DNA of 39,296 nt from HGM04593 sp045588485 (GCA_045588485.1 JAZNEI010000071.1:1-39296), one strand, 5' to 3'. Shown: positions 14,876-23,542, counted from the first letter of the stretch. Notes: a model not told the origin generated them from the letters alone. Translations and numbers: made by a program.

Positions 14876-16748
14876 ACAATATTGGGGCTATGACGATTTT
14901 CGTGGTATACAGCGCGAGATAATCGAGAGTATAGGGGCCGGGCGTGATACGCTCGGCCTTATGCCTACCGGTGGTGGTAAGAGTATAACATTTCAGGTAC
15001 CCACTCTTGCTGCTCCGGGGTTGTGTATTGTGGTGACTCCGCTGATTGCTTTGATGAAAGACCAGGTTGCGAATCTGCGCAGTCGTGGAATAAAGGCTGT
15101 TGCTGTATATAGTGGAATGCGAACGAGTGATGTTATTGTGGCACTCGAGAATTGTATTTTTGGAGATTACAAGTTCCTCTATGTCTCTCCCGAGCGTCTG
15201 TCGTCTGATATTTTCCTTAATAAAGTGCGTAAGATGCCAGTTGCACTCATCACGGTCGATGAGGCGCACTGTATCTCGCAGTGGGGACACGATTTTCGCC
15301 CTGCCTACCGTCAGATTGCCGAGTTGAGAAAACTTTTTCCATCAGTTCCTGTGCTTGCACTTACGGCGACAGCAACTGCTGATGTTGTGAAGGATATTCA
15401 GCAGCAGTTGGCCTTCTCGCACGAAAACTGTTTCAGAATGAGTTTCGAGAGGAAAAATCTTGTTTATGTGGTGCGTCGTACCGAGAATAAATTACAGGAA
15501 CTGATACATATACTCGGAAAAGTAGATGGCTCGGCAATAATATATGTCCCGAACAGAAAAAAAACGAAGGAGGTCTGTGACGAGCTTGTAGCTCGTGGAA
15601 TAACAGCCGAGTTTTATCACGCAGGACTGTCGCCCGAGGTTAAGGATGGCAAGGAGGAGCGTTGGCGCAGCGGCGAATCGCGTGTGATGGTGTCTACAAA
15701 TGCTTTTGGAATGGGTATAGATAAGCCTGATGTGCGCCTTGTGCTGCATACCGACCTGCCAAACTCCATAGAGGCCTATTTTCAAGAGGCCGGTCGTGCC
15801 GGACGAGATGGTAATAGGGCGTATGCCGTTGCGCTCTACAGCAGGGTAGATAAAGCTACTCTTTCACGACGGCTTGCCGACAATTATCCGCTTCCGCCAT
15901 TTATTAGAAATGTCTATGATTCTCTATGCTACTATTACTCTATGGCTTTGGGCGATGGACTGAACTGTACCTATGAGTTTGCATTGAATGATTTTTGTCA
16001 CAAATACCATTTGCCGATACTGCCGACCGACAGTGCTCTTAAGATTCTTACACGAATGGGGTATATCGAGTATGTCGAGGAGATGGAGTACTCGTCGCGT
16101 CTGCTATTCATTATAGATAGGGACGACCTCTATCGTCTCTCGGGATTGTCTCATGAGCACGAGGCGCTCATCACTCTGTTGTTGCGTAACTACAGTGGAT
16201 TGTTTGCCGATTATGCTTTCATAGATGAGCGTTATATTGCTCGTGTGATGAAGGTTACTCGTCATAGGTTGTACGAACTTCTTGTTTCCCTTTCGAAGAA
16301 GCGTATTGTCGATTATGCTCCTTCTAAAAGGTGCCCCATAGTGACTTTCTCGCGTAAACGTGTGTTTGGCGAGGAGTTGCGTTTTGCTCCCGAGGTGTAC
16401 GACGAGCGTCGCGAGGCTTTCTCTATGCGTTTGAATGCTATGATAGGCTATGCTGTTTCTGATGACGAGTGTCGAAGCCGTATGCTCCTACGCTATTTTG
16501 ATGAGCGTGACGCAGCCGACTGTGGACGTTGTGATGTTTGTAAGAACCGTAGCAGGGGTGGGGAAGAGGAGACTCTCGTATTGTCTGATGCAGAGCGTGT
16601 TCTTGCGCTTCTTGCCGATGGCCGGCTTTATTCAACGTCAGAAATCGAGGCGCTTGGACTACCGCGCGAGAGGCTCACTGCGGTGTTGCGCTATTTGTGT
16701 GACGAGGAGCGTGTGGCTGTCGTAGATGGAAAAGTGAGGGGACTGTAA
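14853..16748 (+). CDS. recQ: ATP-dependent DNA helicase RecQ
   Basis: RecQ unwinds DNA 3' to 5' and works with RecJ to process gaps and forks. I place the start at TTG 14853: it gives MKYREILKQYWGYDDFRGIQ, matching RecQ N-termini, and no in-frame ATG lies nearby. Walker A is TGGGKS (K43), the helicase box is DEAHCISQWGHDFRP (D136), and motif VI is QEAGRAGRDG. The zinc site of the RQC region is visible as ECRSRM...CGRCDVC. A winged-helix-like tail follows; no clear HRDC domain is seen. At 631 residues it is complete. It overlaps recJ by 23 bases. A hairpin at 16754-16787 follows. Confidence 0.95.
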   Translation: MKYREILKQYWGYDDFRGIQREIIESIGAGRDTLGLMPTGGGKSITFQVPTLAAPGLCIVVTPLIALMKDQVANLRSRGIKAVAVYSGMRTSDVIVALENCIFGDYKFLYVSPERLSSDIFLNKVRKMPVALITVDEAHCISQWGHDFRPAYRQIAELRKLFPSVPVLALTATATADVVKDIQQQLAFSHENCFRMSFERKNLVYVVRRTENKLQELIHILGKVDGSAIIYVPNRKKTKEVCDELVARGITAEFYHAGLSPEVKDGKEERWRSGESRVMVSTNAFGMGIDKPDVRLVLHTDLPNSIEAYFQEAGRAGRDGNRAYAVALYSRVDKATLSRRLADNYPLPPFIRNVYDSLCYYYSMALGDGLNCTYEFALNDFCHKYHLPILPTDSALKILTRMGYIEYVEEMEYSSRLLFIIDRDDLYRLSGLSHEHEALITLLLRNYSGLFADYAFIDERYIARVMKVTRHRLYELLVSLSKKRIVDYAPSKRCPIVTFSRKRVFGEELRFAPEVYDERREAFSMRLNAMIGYAVSDDECRSRMLLRYFDERDAADCGRCDVCKNRSRGGEEETLVLSDAERVLALLADGRLYSTSEIEALGLPRERLTAVLRYLCDEERVAVVDGKVRGL

Positions 16749-16753
16749 AAATA

Positions 16754-16787
16754 AGAATGGAGCACTATGTGATTAGTACTCCATTCT
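16754..16787 (+). terminator. Hairpin between convergent recQ and RNase Y genes
   Basis: AGAATGGAG at 16754-16762 pairs with CTCCATTCT at 16779-16787, with ACTA/TAGT extending the stem inside a one-base mismatch. A T-rich tail follows on the plus strand. It lies between convergent genes and probably ends recQ, possibly both. Confidence 0.6.
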
Positions 16788-16819
16788 TTCTCCATTCTTT
16801 CTCTATTGTTTATCGGCTT

Positions 16820-18361
16820 TTATCGTGCGTAGTTTACAGCACGTGTTTCGCGTATTACTGTAATCTTTACCTGGCCCGGGTATGTCATTTCGTCTTGGAT
16901 TTTCTTGGCAATCTCTCCCGATAGCTGTTCGGTCTGCTTGTCGTCTATCTTGTCGGCACCTACAATGACACGTAGCTCACGTCCTGCCTGTATTGCGTAT
17001 GTCTTTGTTACGCCGGGGTACGACATTGCAAGCTGCTCAAGGTCGTGCAGACGCTTAATGTATGCCTCTACAATCTCGCGACGGGCACCGGGACGTGCAC
17101 CTGAGATGGCATCACATACCTGAACGATGGGAGCGATGAGGCTTGTCATCTCTATTTCGTCATGGTGAGCGCCAATGGCATTGCAGATGTCGGGCTTCTC
17201 TTTGTATTTCTCGGCAATCTTCATACCATACTCTGCGTGGGGTAATTCTGTCTCCTCGTCGGGTACTTTACCTATATCGTGCAATAGACCGGCACGCTTT
17301 GCTTTTTTGGGATTGAGACCAAGCTCTGCTGCCATAATAGCACATAGGTTGGCTGTCTCGCGGGCGTGCTGCAGTAGGTTTTGTCCGTATGATGAACGGT
17401 ATTTCATTTTTCCGATGATGCGTATCAGTTCGGGGTGCATTCCGTGTATTCCAAGGTCGATGGTGGTACGTTTACCTGTCTCGATAATCTCCTCTTCTAT
17501 CTGTTTCTTGACCTTTGCTACAACCTCTTCGATACGGGCAGGGTGTATGCGACCGTCTGCTACAAGCTGGTGGAGTGCGAGGCGTGCTATCTCTCGGCGT
17601 ACGGGGTCGAATGCGCTGAGGACTATTGCTTCGGGGGTGTCGTCTACTACAATTTCGACACCTGTAGCAGCCTCCAAAGCGCGTATGTTTCGACCTTCGC
17701 GACCAATGATGCGGCCTTTCATTTCGTCATTGTCGATGTGGAACACTGTTACCGAGTTTTCTATGGCTGTCTCGGTTGCTACGCGCTGTATTGTCTGTAT
17801 GACTATTTTCTTTGCTTCGCGGCCTGCTGTCATTTTTGCATCGTCTATTATGTAGTTGATGTATGACTCGGCTTGTGCTTTTGCCTCTTCTTTGAGTGAC
17901 TCTACAAGGCGCTCTTTTGCCTCTTCGGCTGATAGTCCGCTTATAGTCTCTAACTTTTCGCGCTCTTGCTGGTGTAGTTTGTCAAGCTCTTCTTGTTTGC
18001 GCTCGAGTACACTTTTCTGTGCTTCAAGATTCTCTTTGAACGATTCAACTTCGTTTTTGCGGCGCTGTAGGTCTTCGTTGCGCTGGTTCAGTTGAATCTC
18101 GCGTTGCTTTACATGGTTCTCGGCCTGCTGTAACTTGTTGTTACGTTGTGAGATCTCTTTCTCAAGCTCTGCTTTCTTGTTAAGGAATTTCTCTTTTACC
18201 TCAAGCAGCTTGTTCTTTTTTATTACCTCGGCCTCTTTTTGGGCCTCTTCGATAATGCGCTCGCGCTTAGATTTCAGCGCAAAGTGGTTTATCAGGTATA
18301 GGCAAACGCAACCAATGATTATTCCAACGATTGCGCCGATGGTTAATGATATAAAATCCAT
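16820..18361 (-). CDS. rny: Ribonuclease Y
   Basis: RNase Y is a membrane-anchored endoribonuclease that starts mRNA decay. The 513-residue protein has one N-terminal membrane segment (about 5-27, ISLTIGAIVGIIIGCVCLYL), a long charged coiled coil (about 30-195), a KH RNA-binding domain with IGREGRNIRALEAATG, and an HD metal-dependent hydrolase domain with LLHDIGK. It ends in REMTYPGQVKITVIRETRA-like sequence common to the family. It is the last gene of the minus-strand run coiled-coil gene, zapA, small RNA, rny. The 142-base gap before it holds a candidate 6S-like RNA. Confidence 0.97.
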   Translation of the reverse strand: MDFISLTIGAIVGIIIGCVCLYLINHFALKSKRERIIEEAQKEAEVIKKNKLLEVKEKFLNKKAELEKEISQRNNKLQQAENHVKQREIQLNQRNEDLQRRKNEVESFKENLEAQKSVLERKQEELDKLHQQEREKLETISGLSAEEAKERLVESLKEEAKAQAESYINYIIDDAKMTAGREAKKIVIQTIQRVATETAIENSVTVFHIDNDEMKGRIIGREGRNIRALEAATGVEIVVDDTPEAIVLSAFDPVRREIARLALHQLVADGRIHPARIEEVVAKVKKQIEEEIIETGKRTTIDLGIHGMHPELIRIIGKMKYRSSYGQNLLQHARETANLCAIMAAELGLNPKKAKRAGLLHDIGKVPDEETELPHAEYGMKIAEKYKEKPDICNAIGAHHDEIEMTSLIAPIVQVCDAISGARPGARREIVEAYIKRLHDLEQLAMSYPGVTKTYAIQAGRELRVIVGADKIDDKQTEQLSGEIAKKIQDEMTYPGQVKITVIRETRAVNYAR

Positions 18362-18380
18362 AATGTTTAAAATTTATAAT

Positions 18381-18498
18381 AAAAAAAGCACACCGCAATA
18401 TTATGGTAGTGGATGCTGTCCACTTGCAAAATATGGCAATGCGCGAAAATCCATTCTTACTGCATTGCTTGCACATGTGGTGTAAACAATGCTTTTTT
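18381..18498 (-). ncRNA. ssrS: Candidate 6S-like RNA between zapA and rny
   Basis: 6S RNA binds the housekeeping RNA polymerase by imitating an open promoter. The gap after zapA can fold on the minus strand into the 6S layout. A closing stem joins AAAAAGC and ACACC near the 5' end to GGTGT, GC and TTTTT near the 3' end. A terminal stem joins GCAATGC to GCATTGC. A small hairpin, AGTGGA-CAGCA-TCCACT, sits on the 3' side of the open middle. The middle holds CATATTTTGCAAG, close to the TAnnTTTG box. The 3' T run could serve as terminator. In other bacteria ssrS often lies next to zapA. At about 118 bases it is shorter than classic 6S RNA (about 180), so the assignment is tentative. Confidence 0.5.
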
Positions 18499-18503
18499 GT
18501 GGG

Positions 18504-18800
18504 TTATTCCTCTGCTTTCAGTATATCATCCACCAATTTTGACAATTCGTTTATCTTGCGCATTGTCTGCGCCGAACCTACATTGTCTGTTATGGTGGCA
18601 AGTCTGTATGCAATATCTATGGCTACCATTGTAAGCACTCTCTCGGAGCCTTCGCCCGAGAATGCCTGTTTATACGGTATCAGTGTGTCGTTTATTAAAC
18701 GGGCTGCCTCGCGGTAGTATGGCTCCTCTCTTACCGGTACGGTAAGCGGATACGATACTCCGTCGATAATAAGGTTAATTACCACTTCTCTATCTTCCAT
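18504..18800 (-). CDS. zapA: Cell division protein ZapA
   Basis: ZapA bundles FtsZ filaments at the division ring. The 98-residue protein starts MEDREVVINLIIDGVSYPL, an N-terminal beta hairpin typical of ZapA, then LTVPVREEPYYREAARLIND and a long C-terminal helix that forms the dimeric coiled coil. The pattern of alternating hydrophobic residues in the tail fits the family. It is preceded by a coiled-coil gene (26-base gap) and followed by the candidate 6S-like RNA, which begins just after its stop and may be cut from the same transcript. Confidence 0.92.
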   Translation of the reverse strand: MEDREVVINLIIDGVSYPLTVPVREEPYYREAARLINDTLIPYKQAFSGEGSERVLTMVAIDIAYRLATITDNVGSAQTMRKINELSKLVDDILKAEE

Positions 18801-18826
18801 AGTGCCTTGTCAAATTTAAATATGTA

Positions 18827-19120
18827 CTATTTTGTCAGTGACTCAATGCACCGGTCGATTTCGCGCACAAGGGCAGTAATTCTCTCGCGTGTAGCGCTTA
18901 TTTCTGCATCACTCAAAGAGATTACCTTTGCTTGTTTTAGATTGTTGTAGTTCTGCTGAAGTGTGGCGCAACGCTCCTCTAATTCTTGTATGTGGTGGTT
19001 GCTCTGCTCAAGGGCATTGGTAAGCTCCTTGATGCGCAGAAGTGCTTTTTGGTGGTTGTGTACCAAAAGGCGCAGCCTCTGTTCGAATTGGGTTAGTGTC
19101 GCGGTCTCTTTTTCGGTCAT
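18827..19120 (-). CDS. Small coiled-coil protein upstream of zapA
   Basis: This 97-residue protein has no named family that I recognise. Almost all of it is predicted helix with heptad-like spacing: RLRLLVHNHQKALLRIKEL, then IQELEERCATLQQNYNNLKQ and IRE-type charged repeats. There is no membrane segment or signal peptide. Its position directly before zapA (26-base gap, same strand) suggests a role in cell division, perhaps as a ZapA/FtsZ partner comparable in shape to ZapB, but that is inference from context and coiled-coil form only. The promoter lies at about 19207-19215. Confidence 0.75.
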   Translation of the reverse strand: MTEKETATLTQFEQRLRLLVHNHQKALLRIKELTNALEQSNHHIQELEERCATLQQNYNNLKQAKVISLSDAEISATRERITALVREIDRCIESLTK

Positions 19121-19206
19121 ATTACGACAATCATTCTGCGGATAGAGTCTGCAATCGAAAAGGTAGTTAGGTTTATCCGATTGTTTATAAAATATTCGCA
19201 GTTACT

Positions 19207-19215
19207 GCAAATATA
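19207..19215 (-). promoter_or_regulatory. -7 box upstream of the coiled-coil/zapA operon
   Basis: On the minus strand TATATTTGC (complement of 19207-19215) matches TAnnTTTG exactly. A TTTC about 21 bases upstream is a weak -33 candidate. It should drive the run from 19120 down through zapA and the small RNA. Confidence 0.6.
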
Positions 19216-19303
19216 TATTATTTTTGGGAAATCTGAAAGGTTTGTATCCTTTTTTGCACATTAATGCAAAAAAAATAGCTGTTTGTTATACTTTTGGCCT
19301 ATA

Positions 19304-19915
19304 TTATCTCTTTTCAAGTGTGTTGTTGAACTCTACTCCGGCTTCTTTGAAAAGTTCTCGGTAGAATGATGCTTTTTTGTCGAGTGAGATGGGGTAGGCG
19401 CGTGAGGTTGATGGCATTCTGAATACTCTTATGCCATTGCCTAATTGTGGAATGTCTACGCTGTGGCCTATTGAGGGAGGTTCTATGTGGTACGGAGAAA
19501 GCACTGTTTGAGCCGATTTTTCTCCTGTGACGGCTATTGTGCGGCATCGGGGTATCTTAGATAGTAATGCCGGGATGTCTGTAGCCTCAATTATTTTGAG
19601 ATGAAGGTCCGAAGCATTGCCTTTTCCGCGTTGAATGGCCGAGGCTGCATCGTAGAGTGCAATACCTTTATCCTCTAAGAATCGTATAATTCGTGGAAGG
19701 TCGAACCGTTTGCTCTCTTTTATGATGAAATGTCGCTCATCGTCGAAGAATATCAGTCCGACCATTTTCCAAAAGTCGTTCGTTATATTGGGATAGTAGA
19801 ACTCCATGGACCAACGGGTACGTGGAGGAGGAAAACTGCCAAGGATTAGTATTTTAGCGTTTTTTGGCAGGAATGGTTCCCATGGGTGACGTTCTATCTC
19901 TAAGGTCTTATCCAT
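19304..19915 (-). CDS. Uracil-DNA glycosylase superfamily protein, HDG-like
   Basis: The protein should cut damaged (deaminated) bases from DNA. Of 203 residues, LILGSFPPPRTR (23-34) and EFYYPNITNDFW (38-49) form motif 1, and MPSTSRAYP (about 165-173) matches the PSTS motif of family 6 hypoxanthine-DNA glycosylases; the GHSVDIP stretch precedes it. So deoxyinosine may be the main substrate instead of uracil. The GSFP motif lacks the usual catalytic Asp of family 1 enzymes, as expected for this branch. Its ATG overlaps the stop of the DUF2156 gene by one base (TAATG), so the two are translationally coupled. Confidence 0.82.
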   Translation of the reverse strand: MDKTLEIERHPWEPFLPKNAKILILGSFPPPRTRWSMEFYYPNITNDFWKMVGLIFFDDERHFIIKESKRFDLPRIIRFLEDKGIALYDAASAIQRGKGNASDLHLKIIEATDIPALLSKIPRCRTIAVTGEKSAQTVLSPYHIEPPSIGHSVDIPQLGNGIRVFRMPSTSRAYPISLDKKASFYRELFKEAGVEFNNTLEKR

Positions 19916-20826
19916 TATTCTTTCTCTTTAGGTGTAAATTCGTACCTGTGAAGCAACTCTATAGGGTTGTAGGCACGCTTAACCTGACGCAGCCCCGGGT
20001 CGCCGAGGTCCTCTTCGCGGTTAACGTGAGTAATTTCGGGGTGTTGCGACAGTATGTCGTTGATGAACATACGGTTGATGGCCTCACCTGCTCCAACAAC
20101 TTCGCGGCTTGCTTTCTCTATGTGAACGTATAATGTATTATCGAATATTTCTCCAAGCGTGAATGCAGAAATCTTCCCATCTACCCAGAGGGTGCCTGCA
20201 GGCTGGTGGTAGCGCGATTGGTTGCGTACTGTTGCCATACATTGCCACTGTTCGTAGCAGCGCATTGTATCCTCGCGGTTGTGTTGACATTCGCGGTCGG
20301 CTGCAAGGAATTTAACTACCTCTATGGTATCGTCGATAGTAAAGCGTCGGTATTCGTGTATTGGGTTCTCGGCAAGGAATTTGTTGTATCTGTTACGTTT
20401 CTTGTTCAAAGCTTTACCCTGCAGTGTGGCAAGTGATTGTGCATCGTATATGTAATCGCTCCAATTGTCAAGTGTTGTTGCTTGGTGATGGGGTAGAAGT
20501 GTTTCTATCTCCTCTTTGAACGGTTCGGGGACTGCGGTCAGACGAAGCGGCTCTTCTGTGGCCGTGCAATGCTCTTTTATGAGTGCTATAGATTCCTTAA
20601 GCGGCAGTTTGCCTATGGGCATCAGGAATGCTGCGCTGCATATATCGGCTTGTGATTTGGCTGCGATGAACAGTGTCTCCTGTTCTATGGCGTATCGGTA
20701 GTTCATGAATCGTGCCCACATGACCAGATTGCCCGGGGTATAGTCGCACGAACGTGCGGGAAGATATTGCGTAAATGGCATTATATCTTCAATTGATTCA
20801 ATTGTTATTGGCTTTAGTGTGAGCAC
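19915..20826 (-). CDS. DUF2156 protein (phosphatidylglycerol lysyltransferase-like C-terminal fold)
   Basis: The 303-residue protein matches the two-GNAT-fold DUF2156 family (related to the catalytic domain of LPG synthases). It begins with an acidic and aromatic region (ESIEDIMPFTQYLPARSCDY, TPGNLVMW), includes LNKKRNRYNKFL in the middle, and ends REEDLGDPGLRQVKRAYNP, a motif typical of the family. No membrane domain is attached, unlike MprF, so it is a stand-alone soluble acyl- or aminoacyl-transferase of unknown substrate. It is coupled to the downstream glycosylase gene by a one-base overlap, a pairing I cannot explain functionally. Confidence 0.88.
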   Translation of the reverse strand: MLTLKPITIESIEDIMPFTQYLPARSCDYTPGNLVMWARFMNYRYAIEQETLFIAAKSQADICSAAFLMPIGKLPLKESIALIKEHCTATEEPLRLTAVPEPFKEEIETLLPHHQATTLDNWSDYIYDAQSLATLQGKALNKKRNRYNKFLAENPIHEYRRFTIDDTIEVVKFLAADRECQHNREDTMRCYEQWQCMATVRNQSRYHQPAGTLWVDGKISAFTLGEIFDNTLYVHIEKASREVVGAGEAINRMFINDILSQHPEITHVNREEDLGDPGLRQVKRAYNPIELLHRYEFTPKEKE

Positions 20827-20853
20827 TGTTCTCTCTTTTTTTATGTAAAATAA

Positions 20854-20888
20854 GAGGATGCTCCTTGTTGTTGAATTGGTGCATCCTC
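20854..20888 (-). terminator. Terminator after the yidC operon
   Basis: GAGGATGC at 20854-20861 pairs with GCATCCTC at 20881-20888. On the minus strand the stem is followed by TTATTTTAC and then an A-rich stretch. It lies 19 bases past the 20907 stop and before the DUF2156 ATG, so it separates two minus-strand units. Confidence 0.55.
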
Positions 20889-20906
20889 GGCAAATGTATA
20901 CTTGTT

Positions 20907-21539
20907 TTATTTCTTGTCAATATCTTCGGCCTGTTGGCGTGGCTCTTTCTTGGCGAGTGTTACCAAACGGAATACGTAATCGACCATCCACTGCTCGGAG
21001 TATCCTAACTTCTCTTTGTATTGACGTATGGCATAGACGGTCTTGAATGTGGCCTCGTCTTTCCAACTGTTTTTTGTGAGAATATCATTGATTGTCTTCT
21101 CGGTGAGTGTGCGCAGGAACTTGTTCATGAATGATGGAAGACGCAGCTTCCAACTTAGAATGTTTCCTACAAGTATCATCAAGTCGTTGTTGAAGCCTTG
21201 GAAGGCAAACAGGTAAGGCTGTGCACTGTTTATATTCTTGCAGTTTTTCTTTATCGATGCGTCAACCTCTTTGAAGAACGATTCTTTCATTCCGTAAATC
21301 TGCTCGAGCATCTTTTTACATCTGCTGCGCTCGGCAACACCCAATTTGTTGCCTTGTGTTGCCACCTTCAGTGTGCGCTTGAATGTAGCCATATCGGGTA
21401 GCATGGCAAGGTTTGTAATACCTAAATTTGAAGCAAGTACCGACTGGTAGTATACTCGGATAAGAGTCATAAAGTCCTCCATTCCGCCTACATTCTCGGT
21501 CTCTTTATCTTTCTTCTTGAAAAAACTGAAAATTCCCAT
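20907..21539 (-). CDS. Unknown conserved-looking protein downstream of yidC
   Basis: I do not recognise a named family. The 210-residue product starts MGIFSFFKKKDKETENVGG, a short hydrophobic-basic head that could touch the membrane. A mainly helical body follows, with QSVLASNLGITNLAML, KKMLEQIYGMKESFFKEVD and, later, NKFLRTLTEKTINDILTKN. The C-terminus is charged. There is no signal peptide or membrane segment. It lies 24 bases after yidC on the same strand, so it should be cotranscribed; a role in membrane protein insertion is possible but is only guilt by association. Confidence 0.75.
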   Translation of the reverse strand: MGIFSFFKKKDKETENVGGMEDFMTLIRVYYQSVLASNLGITNLAMLPDMATFKRTLKVATQGNKLGVAERSRCKKMLEQIYGMKESFFKEVDASIKKNCKNINSAQPYLFAFQGFNNDLMILVGNILSWKLRLPSFMNKFLRTLTEKTINDILTKNSWKDEATFKTVYAIRQYKEKLGYSEQWMVDYVFRLVTLAKKEPRQQAEDIDKK

Positions 21540-21563
21540 TATTGATATTATTGTTATTCCGGT

Positions 21564-23495
21564 TTATTGTTGTTTTCTTCTTTTCTGCTGCTCCTCAAGT
21601 ATACGCTGTTGCTCTTGCTGCAATGCCTCAAGGCGTGCCATCATTCCGCTGCGCTTTTTAGGATTGTTCTTGTTTGCCTCGTGGTAGGCCTGCATCTTGC
21701 GCAGAAGTTCATCTTCCTTTACTGCACGTCTCAGGTAGATAAATGTGAATACGCTGATAAGTGTCGAGAGGAAATAGTAGTAGTTAAGGCCCGATGAGTA
21801 ATCGTTGAATATGAAGAAGAATACTACGGGCATTATGTACATCATCCAGCGCATAATCTTCATTTGCTGTTCCTGCTCGGGTGAACCTCCCATATTAGGC
21901 TGCATCTTTGATGTGTAATATGTGTTCAGTATCTGTGTGACACAGAACAGGAGACAGAAGATGCTTATGTGGTTACCAATGGGCCAGATGTATGTGTTCC
22001 AACTGATTAGTGCATCGTAAGACGAAAGGTCTTGTGCCCACAAGAAACTCTGCTGGCGAAGCTCTATGGCATTGGGGACAAAGTTGAACAGGGCGATGAA
22101 TATCGGCATCTGTATGAACATAGGCAGACATCCACCCATAGGACTTGCACCGTATTTGCTGTATAGTCCCATTATTTCCTGCTGCTTGCGCATTGCATCC
22201 TCGGGCTTGGGGTATTTTGCATTAATCTCGTCGATATAGGGCTTTAGTGCACGCATTTTTGCCGAAGAGACGTACGATTTGTATGTAAAGGGGTATACCG
22301 CTGCCTTGACAATAAGTGTAAGCAACAACAGTACCACGCCCATGCTGATTCCCCAATTTGTGAGCCAATCGAATAGGTAGATGATGAAATAACGGTTGAT
22401 AAGGCGTACGATGGGCCAACCGAAATAAATCAACTCGTGAAGATTAATATCCTTGTCGGGGTTGATGCTTAGCTTGTTGCTCTCTTTGAGTGTGCTATAT
22501 TTGTTGGGACCAAAATAAAACTGAAGTTCTGTGGGCGTTTTTCCTGTGGGGTCGAACTCGGTGTACATGGATGCCGAACAATTCTTCATGAATCCACGAC
22601 CCTCGTGCAGAGTGTCCGATACGAGTGATACGTCATTGAAGCGGTCTCCGGCAATGAGTATGCATGAGAAGAACTGGTTCTTGAATGCAACCCAATCTAC
22701 AGGCTCCTTTATCTCTTCTTTGTCGTTGTCGCGCTCGTTAAGATTCTCGGTGTCGTCATCGTATATCTTATATGTAATATTTGTATACTGCTGCTCAAAT
22801 GTAAATCCCTTCTCTTGTTGACGTATGAGCTGGTCCCAGGTGATGCCCAGCTCGCGTGTCGAACTTGGGAAGAAACCACTCATATTGTGGGCATCAATGC
22901 TAAGGTTCACCATATAACTGTCCGACAATAATTCGTAGCAGAAGTCGATGTATTTCTCCTCGGTGAAGGCAAGGCGCATGATTACACTGCTGTCGCTATG
23001 CTCAATGGGAGTAAAGTACATATCGCTTGTGTTGATATTTTCCTCCTTACCATCGAATGTGAAGTAGAACTCGTTATGCAGCTCTTTTGTGTCGCGACGC
23101 GATTTCTTTATGGTAATGTTATCCTTGTCGCTGAATAGTGTAATGGGGTTGCCCTGCTGGTCTTTGTAGTCGGCGAGGGTAGCCGATGTGATACGTGCAC
23201 CAAGAGTCGAAATGTCTACACTCAGTTTTTCGTTCTTTAATGTTATGCTCTTTGCTTCTCCTTGCAGTGCATTGAAAAGGAATGATGTGCTGTCTTTGCT
23301 CTGCTCGGCCAATTTTGTTTCGCGTGCCTCAATCTCTCTAAGCTCGGCCTGTTCCTGCTCGTACTGAACAGCTGCAATAGAGTCCTGATAACGTTTCTGT
23401 GCCTCTATTTTACTTGGGTCGGGCTGATTAAGATAGAAAAAACCTCCTAAAACCAATGCAATAAGCACATATCCGATAATACTATTCTTGTCCAT
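21564..23495 (-). CDS. yidC: Membrane protein insertase YidC
   Basis: YidC inserts and folds inner-membrane proteins alone or with SecYEG. The 643-residue protein has an N-terminal membrane segment (IIGYVLIALVLGGFFYL, about 5-23), a large periplasmic domain (about 45-350), and the conserved core of five membrane segments from about 360, including GVVLLLLTLIVKAAVYPFTY, the stretch MGGCLPMFIQMPIFIALFN and GLNYYYFLSTLISVFTFIYL. The tail is rich in Lys, Arg and Gln (ending RRKQQ), typical for contact with ribosomes. It is full length. A -7 box, TAACTTTG (complement of 23535-23542), lies about 40 bases upstream. In many relatives pyrG precedes yidC; here a divergent gene does. Confidence 0.97.
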   Translation of the reverse strand: MDKNSIIGYVLIALVLGGFFYLNQPDPSKIEAQKRYQDSIAAVQYEQEQAELREIEARETKLAEQSKDSTSFLFNALQGEAKSITLKNEKLSVDISTLGARITSATLADYKDQQGNPITLFSDKDNITIKKSRRDTKELHNEFYFTFDGKEENINTSDMYFTPIEHSDSSVIMRLAFTEEKYIDFCYELLSDSYMVNLSIDAHNMSGFFPSSTRELGITWDQLIRQQEKGFTFEQQYTNITYKIYDDDTENLNERDNDKEEIKEPVDWVAFKNQFFSCILIAGDRFNDVSLVSDTLHEGRGFMKNCSASMYTEFDPTGKTPTELQFYFGPNKYSTLKESNKLSINPDKDINLHELIYFGWPIVRLINRYFIIYLFDWLTNWGISMGVVLLLLTLIVKAAVYPFTYKSYVSSAKMRALKPYIDEINAKYPKPEDAMRKQQEIMGLYSKYGASPMGGCLPMFIQMPIFIALFNFVPNAIELRQQSFLWAQDLSSYDALISWNTYIWPIGNHISIFCLLFCVTQILNTYYTSKMQPNMGGSPEQEQQMKIMRWMMYIMPVVFFFIFNDYSSGLNYYYFLSTLISVFTFIYLRRAVKEDELLRKMQAYHEANKNNPKKRSGMMARLEALQQEQQRILEEQQKRRKQQ

Positions 23496-23534
23496 TTTGT
23501 TGATTTAAAATTCTCTTTTTTTGATAATTGCCTG

Positions 23535-23542
23535 CAAAGTTA
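23535..23542 (-). promoter_or_regulatory. -7 box of yidC
   Basis: On the minus strand TAACTTTG matches TAnnTTTG and is identical to the ssrA -7 box. No clear -33 TTTG was seen at the right spacing. Confidence 0.5.

Noticed and set aside
17175..17855. 226-codon open frame antisense to RNase Y
   Set aside because: Ser-, Arg- and Ala-rich translation typical of an antisense frame; the KH and HD domains of RNase Y are read on the other strand.
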